A stretch of 64,000 nt of DNA, from the NCBI GenBank assembly GCA_032207245.1, contig CM063508.1, positions 88,863,890-88,927,889 of the forward strand. The letters are read 5' to 3'. The notes beneath the pieces were generated by a model. The model was not told the origin of the DNA. It did no database searches and saw only the letters and a list, made by a program, of their open reading frames with translations. Source of the DNA: Pardosa pseudoannulata (lineage: Eukaryota > Arthropoda > Arachnida > Araneae > Lycosidae). Of this stretch, positions 54,301 to 64,000 are shown piece after piece; the first letter of the stretch is position 1, and every line of letters begins with the position of its first letter. Both the position numbers and the translations under genes were made by a program.

Positions 54301-57145
54301 AAAGGGGGGAGGAACATGTTATTAAGATTATATTTGAAGACAAAAAATATTAATTACCAGGAATAAATATAATAGAAGTGAATATCTAATACTGTCTTAG
54401 TTTGTGAAATACATTTAAATAGTTTTCTACAAATATTTGCTATTCTTATATCTGAGGATAATGATAATGTGTCATAGGTTAACAATAATTCAATGAAATA
54501 TTTTGTTAAGACTTTTTTGAGAACAGAATATGTATTTATATTAAATTAGAATAACATTTGTAAAGGTATTTATGCGAAAGAGGTATACACAAAATAAAAT
54601 ATTTTACATAAATTTATTGGTTAATATTCATTAAAATTTCATTACTTAAAAAAATTAAAGAAATGGTAAAAGTTCAGGAAGCGGTTGATATCTAAAATCG
54701 TATTTACACTTACAGTTTTGAAACGATCAGAATTGATACCTATCTTTAACTAGCTTTAGGGATATTTTCTTTAAACTTTGGACAAAAAATTTATGCCTAG
54801 TACCCCCAACTTTAGAATGGAGCCCAAAATAAGGTACTTAAAATTCCGAATTTGAAAGAGGTAGTAATAAAACGGAAAACTAGTTTTTGAGACACATCAC
54901 ACTTTGCTTCTCATAAAATACATATATAGTCTTTAAATAAGGAGTGTTGCTCATATGCCCATTTTCTAATTCGAGAAAAGCAAAATTGGAGAATAGGGGG
55001 AGAAAATTATTATTAATGATTACCTTCATTTACAAAAAATGATTAATTACCCTGAATGAATATAACAGCTATGGATAATTAATACTGTCATAGTTTCTAA
55101 GACATATTTAAGTAGTTTTCTCCAAATATCTGTTATACTGATGTCTGGGGATATTTATAATGAGTCATTAGGGAACTATGATTTAATGAAATATTTTGTT
55201 CTGGCTTTTCTTGAGAACAGAATATATATTGATATTATATTAGAATATCATTTAAAAGGGTAATTCCGTAAAAGAGGTATACAGAAAATAAAATATTTTA
55301 CATTATAGGTTAACATTCATTAAGGATTCAAAATTGAAAAAAAATAGTTAGGGAATAGTAAAAGTTAAGGAAACGGTAGGCATTAAAAAGAGTATTTTTT
55401 AAGTACAGAATTATGTAACAAGGAAAATTAATATGTATATTTATTCAGTTTTAGCAATGGTTGCCCCAAACAAAGGGTTGAATACACTTCTCTGACTATC
55501 CCTCAACTTTAATAGAGAGTCAAAAAATAATATTTTTGAAATTCCGAGATTGAAAGAGGTAATAATAAAACAAAAAACTAGTTTCGATACGCATCACATG
55601 TTGCTTCTCAGAGAGTTTTGAAAAGAGAATTTTACTGGATAGACACATTTTCTAATTAGAGGAAAGGAAAATTGATGAAAAGGGGAATTATTAATTACCA
55701 TTTTTACTTAAAAAAATGAATTATAATCTAGAAAGAATATAAAATATTCTTTTACATTTATGCTTAATATCCATTTAGGATTCATTATTGATATAAAAGT
55801 TAGAAAATGGGAAAATTAAGGAAACTTTATACATTACATCGCTTATTTAAGGTATAAATTTCGAATTGTATAACTAATAATGGAGAATTGATGTCTATTT
55901 TTATTTATTTTCAGCAACCATTTATTTAAATTAGGGTGGAATATTTGTGTACAAGTATTGCCTAACTTTAAAGTGGAGAAAAAATTATATATTTGAAATC
56001 CCGAGTTTAAAAGGTTTCCTGATAAAAAGAAAAACTAATTTTGATACGCATCACATGCTGCTTCTCATAAAATAAATTTAGACTTTTGAAATAAACTATA
56101 TTTCTAGATAAGTCCATAGCCTAATTAGAGGAAAGTAAAATCGATGGAATAGAGGAAAGGGATAGTAATAATCGTCTTAGATATTTGTGTACAAGTTATT
56201 TGCCTAACTTTAAAGTGGAGAAAAAATTATATATTTGAAATCCCGAGTTTAAAAGGTTTCCTGATAAAAAGAAAAACTAATTTTGATACGCATCACATGC
56301 TGCTTCTCATAAAATAAATTTAGACTTTTGAAATGAACTATATTTCTAGATAAGTCCATAGCCTAATTAGAGGAAAGTAAAATCGATGGAATAGAGGAAA
56401 GGGATAGTAATAATCGTCTTAGAAAAAATGATTGATTACCCGGAATGAATATAACAACTGTGAATAATTAATACTGTCTTAGTTTTTAAAACAAATTTAA
56501 GTAGTGTTTTCCAAATGTTTGTTATACTAATTTCTGATGGTATTGATAATGCGTGATCAGGGGAACAATGATTTAATGAAATATTTTGTTCTGACTTTTC
56601 TTGAGAACAGAATATATATTGATATTAAATTAGAATATCATTTAAAAGGGTAATTCCATAAACGAGGTATACACAAAATAAAATATTTTACATTATAAGT
56701 TAACATTCATTTAGGATTCATAATTGAAAAAAATAGTCAGGGAATGGTAAAAGTTAAGTAAGAGGTAGACAATAAAAGCGTAATTTTTAAACACAGAATT
56801 ATTGAACAATGAGAATTAATATGTATATTTATTCAGTTTTAGCAATGGTTACCCCAAATAAGGGGGGATACATTTCTGTGAATATTCCCTTAACTTTAAG
56901 ACAGAGTCAAAAAATAATATTTGTGAAATTTTGAGTTTGAAAGAGGTAAAAATAAAACAAAAATCTAGTTTTGATACGCATCACATGGTGCTTCTCAAAG
57001 AGCTTTGAATAAAGTATTTTACTAGATAGGACCATTTTCTAATTAGAGAAAAGGAAAATTGATGACCATTTTTACTTACAAGAAATGATTAATACCTGGA
57101 AAGTATATAAAATATTTTTTTTACATTTATGTTTAATATCCATTT
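48351..57145. repeat. ~690-bp satellite family, block C (about 12 units, diverged)
   Basis: Satellite sequence resumes with AACTAGTTTCCATATGCATC and continues with the same landmarks (GATTAATTA sites near 48533, 49170, 51226, 52930, 53630, 54350, 55040, 56430). Units here share variants not seen in block A, such as CTTACCTAGTTTTAGGGAT, CCAACTTTAGGATGGAGCC and CCAACTAAATATTTTGTTAA. Two shortened units with internal deletions lie near 51770 and 52340. The block also contains the 240-bp duplication at 55941-56422. Confidence 0.92.
55941..56422. repeat. recent 240-bp tandem duplication within a satellite unit
   Basis: Copy one (55941-56180) and copy two (56181-56422) both run from ATATTTGTGTACAAGT to AATCGTCTTAG and differ by only a few bases (for example AAATAAACTA against AAATGAACTA). 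The neighbouring related unit at 58168-58410 has a single copy. Confidence 0.95.
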
Positions 57146-57994
57146 TCATAACGTTTCATTTGCTTAATTTTAATTCCGTTCTATTTAGTTTATTTTAATT
57201 CTATAAGCTTCCCTTAAAATAGTTTGTAACCTCCCTGCCAAGATTATCACGTTGGTGAGTCGATAATTATATATTTTAACGCATAAACTGCTCTGTATTT
57301 TCAAGCAGATGACATCACACATATCAGGAGCGTCACTGGCTTTCTTCTTGGCGAGCGCTGGGAATAGATATATTCGCCCTTTTTATGATATGACATATTT
57401 TACATTGGTGTCTTTTTAGTGCTACATGCGGTGTTCCAACTTAACAGGCCAATGGAATATTGACGAAAGACAGTTTGTTATTAAGCAGACACAAGATTTA
57501 CACTTGACTTGCAGACTTAGACTCGGTTGACGTCCCAGCAACAAGATGGAGGATGGTGAACTTTCGAAGCCCTAAAAAGAAAAGGAACCTGGAATTGCGT
57601 CTTCCCTAATTTTTATTTTCGCCTTCACTATAAGTGACATTTGCTTATTTTTTCCTTCCCTTTTTCTAAATTTTAACTTTTTATAATTGTTAATGTTCTA
57701 TAATTTCAATTTAAGTCTTGTTTGTAATAAATGCAATTAATTCCATAATAACTTATCCTTTCTTTGTTTAATGCCTATTGTGTTTCTTTTTTTTAATTTA
57801 AGATTTAAACTTAAGTTGGCGAAAAGCCAAATTTAATTTAAACATATTAAAATATTGGGTTAAGGACATAACGCGTATTTTACTATACATCACTCATATC
57901 AAATAATATTTTTTACTGTCTTTTCTGTGGGTTTCTTTTTCAGGTACCAATTTTTATGTTTCTCGACGCGTACATCATAGAAAATCAACTCTTA
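57146..57994. mobile_element. ~849-bp insertion in the satellite with 6-bp flanking repeat
   Basis: An undisturbed unit reads TTAATATCCATTTAGGATTCATTATTG (55770-55790 region). Here CCATTT at 57140-57145 is followed by about 849 bp of unrelated sequence and then CCATTT at 57995-58000 plus CGATTCATTATTG. The insert contains a GC-richer core (57290-57600), a GTTGACGTCCCAGCAACAAG segment and an AATAAA signal (GTAATAAATGC, about 57725). It has no obvious inverted or TG...CA ends and no coding frame. The class is unknown; a non-autonomous retroelement is possible. Confidence 0.6.
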
Positions 57995-58000
57995 CCATTT

Positions 58001-58675
58001 ACGATTCATTATTGATATAAAAGTTAGAAAATGTGGAAATTAAGGAAACTTTATACATTACAAAGCGTATTTAAAGTATAAATTTGGGTTTTATAACTAA
58101 TAATGGAGAACTGATATCTATCTTTACTTATTTTTAGCAACCATTTATTTAAATTAGGGTAGAATATTTGTCTACGACTATTCCCCAACTTTAAAGTGTA
58201 GCAAAAATTATATGACTGAAATCCGGAATTTTAAAGGTTTGCTAATAAAAAGAAAAACTAATTTTCATACGCACCACATGCAGCTTCTCATAAAATAGAT
58301 TTAGTCTTTTGAGATAAACAATATTCCTAGATATGTCCATAGTCTAATTAGAGGAAAGTAAAATTGATGGAATAGAGGTAAGGGATATTAATAAACATCT
58401 TAGCTTAAAAAAATGATTGATTACCTCTAATGAATATAACAACTAAGAATAATTAATACTGTATTAGTTTCTAAAACAAATTTAAGTAGTGTTCCCCAAA
58501 TGTTTGTTATACTAATTTCTGAAAGTATTGATAATGCGTGATCAGGAGAACAATGATTTAATGAAATATTTTGTTCAAGGTTTTTATTCAGAACTGAATA
58601 TTAATTACATTAAATTAGAATAACATATGTAGGAGTATTTTTTATAAAAAAAGTATACACAAAATAAAATATTAT
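58001..58675. repeat. ~690-bp satellite family, block D (last unit)
   Basis: The unit broken by the preceding insertion continues with GATTCATTATTGATATAAAA and keeps all landmarks up to AATACATTAAATTAGAATAA-type sequence and ACACAAAATAAAATATT, then ends. This is the right border of the ~20-kb satellite domain. Confidence 0.9.
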
Positions 58676-58689
58676 GTATATATTTTTAT

Positions 58690-58810
58690 ATAGTCTGTTT
58701 GTTTGTATTAGAAAGCCTCCTAAATAGCTGGACTGATTTTGATGAAATTTTGTGTATGTAATTAAGTTGATTCGAGAATGGTTCAGATTCACAATTTGAT
58801 CCTATAAAAA
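58690..58810 (+). repeat. fragment with the TGGACTGATTTTGATGAAAT motif
   Basis: TAGTCTGTTTGTTTGTATTA is followed by AGCTGGACTGATTTTGATGA and AATTTTGTGTATG. The phrase (T)GGAC(C/T)GATTTTGATGAAATTT is familiar to me from repeats in several arthropod genomes, but I cannot tie it to a class with confidence. It lies at the satellite border and could be an insertion. Confidence 0.4.
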
Positions 58811-59029
58811 TGTTTTTATTAAAAACCCAGAATTGTGAGCTTATTGAGATTATGTGGCTCGAAACCCTTCGCTTCCAACGTATCTGTTGGGCAATGGTCA
58901 GCTCAACGGACTTCAGTACGAGAAGTCTCAAAATCGAGTCCCCATACAGGAGATTTGGGAATTTTAATAATTTAATTACGTTTGTGATGACTGTAAGCGT
59001 GGTGGTATGTATTTCAAAAAATTCTTTAG

Positions 59030-59206
59030 TTTTCCATGAAAATCGACTGGTTAGGGTGCTAGCCTTCGGTACCGGAGTTTGTGGGTTCGAATCCCACTGT
59101 GGCATGGATGTTCGTAGCCGTTCGGAATCGGCTTTAAGCTGTAGGTCTCGGTCTCATTAGCCCTCGTGTTGCAAAAAGTATACCGTAGCACTCCAAACCA
59201 AACCTC
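59030..59206 (+). mobile_element. tRNA-derived SINE, copy 3 (best preserved)
   Basis: The A-box-like GACTGGTTAGGGTG (59045-59058) and the canonical B box GGGTTCGAATCCC (59083-59095) are spaced as in a tRNA. The body reads GTTCGTAGCCGTTCGGAATC then GGCTTTAAGCTGTAGGTCTC, and the tail CCGTAGCACTCCAAACCAAACC. The head resembles a tRNA with ACTCCGGTACCGAAGG in the anticodon-arm region (minus sense), but the cloverleaf is not clean and the body continues past where a tRNA would end. The 139-codon minus frame and 116-codon plus frame across it are fortuitous. Confidence 0.85.
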
Positions 59207-59309
59207 AAGGGCTTAAGAAATGCTTATAAAAATAACAAATGGAACATGTTTTTAAAATTGAAAAAAAAAATTAATTTCCCAGTAACAGATATAATTTTTA
59301 CATATTTAT

Positions 59310-59460
59310 CCCGCAGTCCAGGTTTTATAGTGTTAGCATATTGTGCTCCCACTCGATGAGTTTCGGTTTGATTTCCGACTAACGCTTAAATGTATTAGTA
59401 TGTTGTTCCCTCATAGGAATCAATGTTGCTCTACCATATTAAAAAGAGCAACAAATACAT
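59310..59460 (+). mobile_element. second tRNA-like SINE relic, different family
   Basis: TATAGTGTTAGCATATTGTG resembles a degenerate A box and TTTCGGTTTGATTTCC a degenerate B box about 35 bp later. A body then reads AATGTATTAGTATGTTGTTC and CAATGTTGCTCTACCATATT. It does not share the body of the four-copy family. No second copy is in the window, so the call rests on the box pattern alone. Confidence 0.4.
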
Positions 59461-60953
59461 TAGCGAATTGCATGGTAATATGCTAATAAAGGCAAGTACC
59501 CTGCATTTGTTAAATAAAACCCTTTTTATCTCCATTTTCTGCAGTATTCTATAAAGTAACTTTTATAACCTATAAAATTTTCAATTAAGTTATCGGTCTA
59601 CGTTGAAAACGTCATTTTTTGCCAAAAATCATAATTTTTTTTACTTGTCCATTGTACAGTTTCAACTTTTAAGCTTCTAAACCTGTTTTTGTTTTTTATC
59701 TTCGGTATTTTGAAGAAAATTTGCAGCTCTTAAAATTGACAGCTGTCAAAACAAAAACGGATCTAGCGACTTAGGAAGAAGTTTGGAATTTAAAGCCTTT
59801 TAAAAAGTAATTTTTTGGACAAAATTATTAAATTTTCATGAAGATATAATCTTTTAGTATTTCAGTATTTTTAATAAGTCACTAGTATTTTTAATAATTA
59901 GCAACTTGGCAATTAGGAAGTTTTGAAGAAAGAAAGTGTAGGAAATTTTAAACATCTATTTTAATTTTTTAACAGTTAAAGTTGCTTTCATAAACTTCAA
60001 ATGCGTTTTTCTCAGAACGGTATTTTTAATAAAATGCTGAAACTTAAATTGTGATTTCTCAAAAAGTTCTTAAAATATTTTGTTGAAAATTATTACGAAT
60101 GCTTTGGTAGTATTTACTAGTAAATGACCTAAAAGCTTTAAATGTGTATAATTTTTAATGATGTTACACTCATACTTGGATATAAAGGTAATGAAAATTC
60201 GTTAAAAATTCAATGTGTATGATTTTGAAGAACCTAAATTTTTTAACCAAATGTAAATTAACCAAATATTTTAGGTGTTCACTAGTTCAGTTTATAAGAA
60301 ATGTGTTGCATCAAAAAATATTGAAATAATTTAATTTACTTAAAAATTAAACTTTCGAAAAAACCCTTTTCTTTATTTATTAGAAAATTTATAAAAACTT
60401 CTCCAGGAATTAAATTTTTTACTTAAAAGAAAAAAGTACTCCGAACCTACACGGATACCTTAACCCATTTTATAGAAATATGAACTCCAGATTTCTGATA
60501 TTAACGAATGACATATTTTAAAAGAACAGTTCAGTACACTTCTTCCACAAAGGAAGAAAAAGTGCTGTAAATTACGGTTATGATTAGTAATTTAATTATT
60601 AAATCATGATATAACTGTATCAAAATATTACTAAAATATTTTTATGCTAACTTCGTATTTAAAAGGAATTGCATCTCATTCAAATTATTACCTTTTAAAT
60701 AATATTGGTAGGCTAAGCTTCAACGTGTTAATACACAGAAGGAACCAAAATTATTGAGTGCATTTCAGCCTGAAAATAAGGTAGAGACTTTTTTTTTTTC
60801 TTGAAAAAACACGTTTTATACAACAAATTTTTAAACATTAATTATCTTCAACGTGATCTCCATTTGTAACAAGTGAAATATTCAATTTCACAAGTTTTAA
60901 GTCAAAACTACTTGAGTTATCATGTTCGAATACATGATAATATATAAAATACT
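59461..60953. other. AT-rich non-coding DNA, no gene recognised
   Basis: No open frame of interest, RNA box or tandem period is visible. Confidence 0.5.
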
Positions 60954-61542
60954 CATTATATTATCATGTGAAAATTCACTTCATGATATAATACAGTATA
61001 CACATAATATAATGTAATATAATATAATATACGCATAATATAATGTAATATAATATAATGTACACATAATATAATATAATTAATATAATATAATATACAA
61101 ATAATATAATGTAATATAATATTATATACACATAATATAATATAATATACACATAATATAATGTAGTATAATATAATATACTCATAATATAATGTAATAT
61201 AAATATAATACAGTATACACATAATATAATGTAATATAATATAATATATGCATGATATAATGTAATATAATATACTCATAATATAATGTAAGATAATATA
61301 ATATATGCATGATATAATGTATTATAATATAATATACACATAATATAATGTAATATAATAATATAATATACACATAATATAATGTAATATACTATAATAT
61401 ACGATTAATATAATATAATAAAATATAATATAAGCTTAATATAATGTAATATAATATTATATACACATAATATAATATAATATAATATACACATAATATA
61501 ATGTAGTATAATATACACATTATATTATCATGTGAAAATTCA
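60954..61542. repeat. AT minisatellite bracketed by identical 25-bp direct repeats
   Basis: Between about 60985 and 61515 units such as ATACACATAATATAATGTAA and TATAATATA recur with a basic 5-bp (TATAA) and longer 20-45-bp periodicity. CATTATATTATCATGTGAAAATTCA occurs at 60954-60978 and again at 61518-61542, directly outside the array, in the same orientation. The overlapping minus frames of 63-107 codons are repeat translation. Confidence 0.9.
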
Positions 61543-62389
61543 AAAATTCCTATTTTTCGATTCAGGGAACTCCAAAACATGAAGATCAATCGAAATCTCG
61601 AAGTCAAATTTTTGGATGATTACAGTACTTTCACTACACCACGTATACGAGAAAATAAAAAACATAATACTAAAATTTATTTTACTTAAATGTTTTACTT
61701 GTTAACTTGCAAAGTTAGTCTCACATTCTAAGAAAATACATCACAATATGTATAAATTATATGAATGTAAAAGAATTGATGGCTCATTAGCCAGAGATAT
61801 TTAAATCCCCAAAGAAAGCTAAAAACCTAGATACTGATTAAAACTTTAAAAAAGTGTATCTATATATCCATACATTTTCTTTAAAATATTACGCAGCTCT
61901 CCTAATACGTGAATAAATGTTGTGCAGTTTAATCTCATGTGTTACAATCTCATTAAACAGATAATCGTAATACTTTGTTATGCATCGTTTAAACTCCTAT
62001 TCCCCAAATGCTTCGTGCAATCACAAAAGCATAATTCTTAAGAGATGAGAAATCTTACAACAAACGTCATTAGAATTCTAATTAAATTTAAACTGTGCAG
62101 GCAGTCGAGAAATTAGAGGCTTAATTTCTATCTCTATAAGATTTTGGAACACTGTTATTAACATTAAGAAAAATATAGAAGCACTATGAAACATTTGTAT
62201 AAAATAAAGCTGAGACTTAAGATATGCACTGCAAATATGAATACTGTTAATAACTTTAATTCAAATTCTACATTGTTTATTATTCTAAAAACGAAACACA
62301 TATTAAAAGATTTAATACTTCTTAACTAAAATGACAATGTTAAATTCATCCAACAGGAGAGAAGTTATACAGAATCTATATACAGCGAA
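61543..62389. other. non-coding DNA, no gene recognised
   Basis: Low-copy AT-rich sequence in which nothing is supported. Confidence 0.5.
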
Positions 62390-63220
62390 ACCCGCTTAAA
62401 ATTCTCTAAGAAGCTTTCTGTTTCTGTAGTCTCCCATTTTTATTATATATATAATATATATATAATAATAATAAATTAGCCTAAAAATATTGATTAAAAA
62501 ACCGAGCTTAATACTTTCTTTTTAATTCAAATTTGTTCATAGATCTTTAATAGTAAAATTTTTGTTGAGAATTCTCGTTTAAGTTTTCATGCTCTATAAT
62601 TTTGTTTCTGTGGTCCAAATTTATCTCTATAGCTGTAATAGTAATTTTTCCTTTGAAAAGTTCTCATTTAAGAATTCCAAATCAATGCGTTCTATTTCTT
62701 TGTTTCTAAATTAATTCATATATCTATAATAGTAAATTTTCCCGCTTGAGAAGTACACTTTTAAGAAGTTTTCTAGATTAATACGTTCTTTTTCTGGGGT
62801 TTCAATTTTGTTCATATATCTTTAATAATAAAATTTCTCGCTTGAGATGTTCTCGTTTAAGAAATTTTAATCCTTCATATGTTCTGGTTCTGTTGACCTA
62901 ATTTTATTCTTATAAATATAATAGTAATTTTTTGCTGAGTTCTTTTTAAAACAGTTCCGTCTGAAAATGTTCTGTTTTTCTTGATTTTATTCATATATCT
63001 ATAATATAAATTTTCCGCTTAAGAAGTCCTCGTTTAAGAATTTTGTAACTTGATTTGTTTTGTTTATGAGCTTCCAATTTTAGTCATATATCTTTAATAG
63101 TAAATCCCGCTTAACAATATTGTTAAGAAGTTTTTTTGTTTCATACGTTCTGTTTTTCGTGGTCTCATTCTTTCCTATATCCATAATAGCAAATTTTCGC
63201 TTAAAATTTCATTGCTTTGA
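62390..63220. repeat. decayed ~91-bp tandem array, about 9 units
   Basis: ATATCT(T/A)TAATAGTAAA-type sites recur at about 62541, 62632, 62720, 62816, 62912, 62995, 63085 and 63177, 83-96 bp apart. Each is followed by CGCTT(G/A)AGAAGT and TTTAAGAATTTT variants, then a GTTCTGTTTCT-type segment. High divergence implies an old array. No coding frame is present. Confidence 0.82.
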
Positions 63221-63417
63221 AATCCTTTCATTTCATTGTAAAGCTTCATTATTCTTTTACGTAAAAATCATATAATATTTATAGATGAAGGATAATAGAA
63301 AATAAGAATAAATAGTACTTCCTAATCAAAACAGTTGATGGAAATAGGAAGCTTTGACACTCAGTGTGTAAGTCATCCAATACAACCTTTTACAACGACG
63401 TAATTCGGTCTTCTCTT

Positions 63418-63580
63418 TAAACCATCCCAAGTATTAGCTTTGCGGTTACATTTTAACACGAAGGCTAATAAAACCGGAATACTGTTAAAGCCGATTTGAA
63501 TGGATATGAATATAATTTGATTCGAACCCACAAACTCCAGTATAATAGCGCTCTCACCATTCGGCTGTCTGTCATCCGAC
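63418..63580 (-). mobile_element. tRNA-derived SINE, copy 4
   Basis: On the minus strand an A-box-like CAGCCGAATGGTGAG (about 63568-63554) is followed by the B box GGGTTCGAATC (63529-63519). The body reads CAAATCGGCTTTAACAG and TTATTAGCCTTCGTGTT, corresponding to GGAATCGGCTTTAAGC and TCATTAGCCCTCGTGTT of copy 3. The 3' tail is diverged. The 69-codon minus frame here is fortuitous. Confidence 0.78.
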
Positions 63581-64000
63581 AATAAAGTTATGATAATACC
63601 AGTATCTGATATTAGAAATTCAAACGGAAATTCTTAGGAATAAAAAGATAAGATAAATGTATAATAATATTATTCCTTCTTTTTATAGTATAAATTTCGA
63701 TTAAAACAGTTTTTTGATACATTTTCACTTTTTATTAATAAATTTTTACCTCTTAAGATGTTTGAATCTCTTATAAATCTTCTAAATGTGTTCCATTGTA
63801 TATAATAAGAAGTTCCGATTTTTGTGTGTATTTATATATGAAGTTGAACTCAATTCTCAAAAGAGAACCTGCTTCTTTTTTGAGTAACGAAGTTTGTCGA
63901 TGAACTAAATCAGCTATAAATTCAATAGTCATCATCGGTTGACGTTTTCTTAGACTCTTCCAAATACATTATGCTGTAGACTAAAATTTCAGGCATAAGA
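63581..64000. other. AT-rich non-coding DNA to window end
   Basis: Nothing is recognised. A small TATAATAATATTATT patch lies near 63660. Confidence 0.5.

Noticed and set aside
59045..59110. Possible genuine tRNA gene
   Set aside because: A and B boxes are present, but the cloverleaf is imperfect and the sequence continues into a shared SINE body and tail found at three other sites.
58686..59160. Overlapping 139-codon minus and 116-codon plus frames
   Set aside because: Both cross the SINE and its boundary; the peptide is a translation of the tRNA-like head and flanking repeat sequence.

Overview
This is a very AT-rich, gene-poor stretch of an animal nuclear genome. The evidence is tRNA-derived SINEs with Pol III promoter boxes, LTR-like insertions, decayed hAT-, mariner- and pogo-type DNA transposon traces, long (TA)n microsatellites and many tandem arrays. 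An arthropod (chelicerate or crustacean) is my best guess from base composition, microsatellite load and SINE style, but the sequence does not settle it. I find no intact protein-coding gene, no convincing exon and no functional RNA gene. Almost every longer open frame is microsatellite translation (Tyr-Ile or Ile-Tyr repeats), a frame inside a tandem repeat, or chance.

Layout. 1-6.6 kb: low-complexity DNA, an AT-rich short-period array, a minus-strand SINE, an LTR-like block (4421-4704) and an (AC)n/(TA)n tract. 6.6-10.3 kb: a diverged duplication, then about seven ~430-bp tandem units, one carrying a 255-bp insertion. 11.35-13.56 kb: about twelve ~183-bp monomers of alternating types. 14.1-14.4 kb: a hAT-transposase relic. 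16.56-17.91 kb: a solo LTR with a 5-bp target-site duplication and an internally triplicated 388-bp segment; a second copy lies at 26.28-27.55 kb. 18.63-19.07 kb: another LTR-like block. 22.1 kb: a second SINE. 23.4-25.3 kb: a 408-bp duplication and a 130-bp array ending in (TA)n. 27.9-29.2 kb: a diverged ~0.9-kb duplication. 29.5 kb: a pogo/Tigger-like terminus. 32.7-33.4 kb: a ~700-bp (TA)n-rich tract. 34.2-35.7 kb: a ~245-bp array. 35.7-36.2 kb: a mariner-type transposase relic. 37.18-37.58 kb: five exact 80-bp units.

38.3-58.7 kb is dominated by one satellite family with a ~690-bp monomer. It is interrupted by a promoter-rich LTR-like block (44.56-45.2 kb), by a ~580-bp foreign segment whose right edge was amplified with adjacent satellite into a chimeric ~147-bp array (47.18-48.35 kb), and by an ~850-bp insertion with a 6-bp flanking repeat (57.15-57.99 kb). 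58.7-64 kb holds a SINE, a second tRNA-like SINE relic, an AT minisatellite bracketed by identical 25-bp repeats, a decayed ~91-bp array and a fourth SINE.

The genes do not work together, because there are none to speak of. The window is a repeat landscape, perhaps pericentromeric, sex-linked or other low-recombination DNA (inference). Its most interesting aspects are structural: four unrelated arrays show two-monomer higher-order organisation, and several events can be read in order (insertion into satellite, capture of the junction, re-amplification). I did not find a convincing new functional system.
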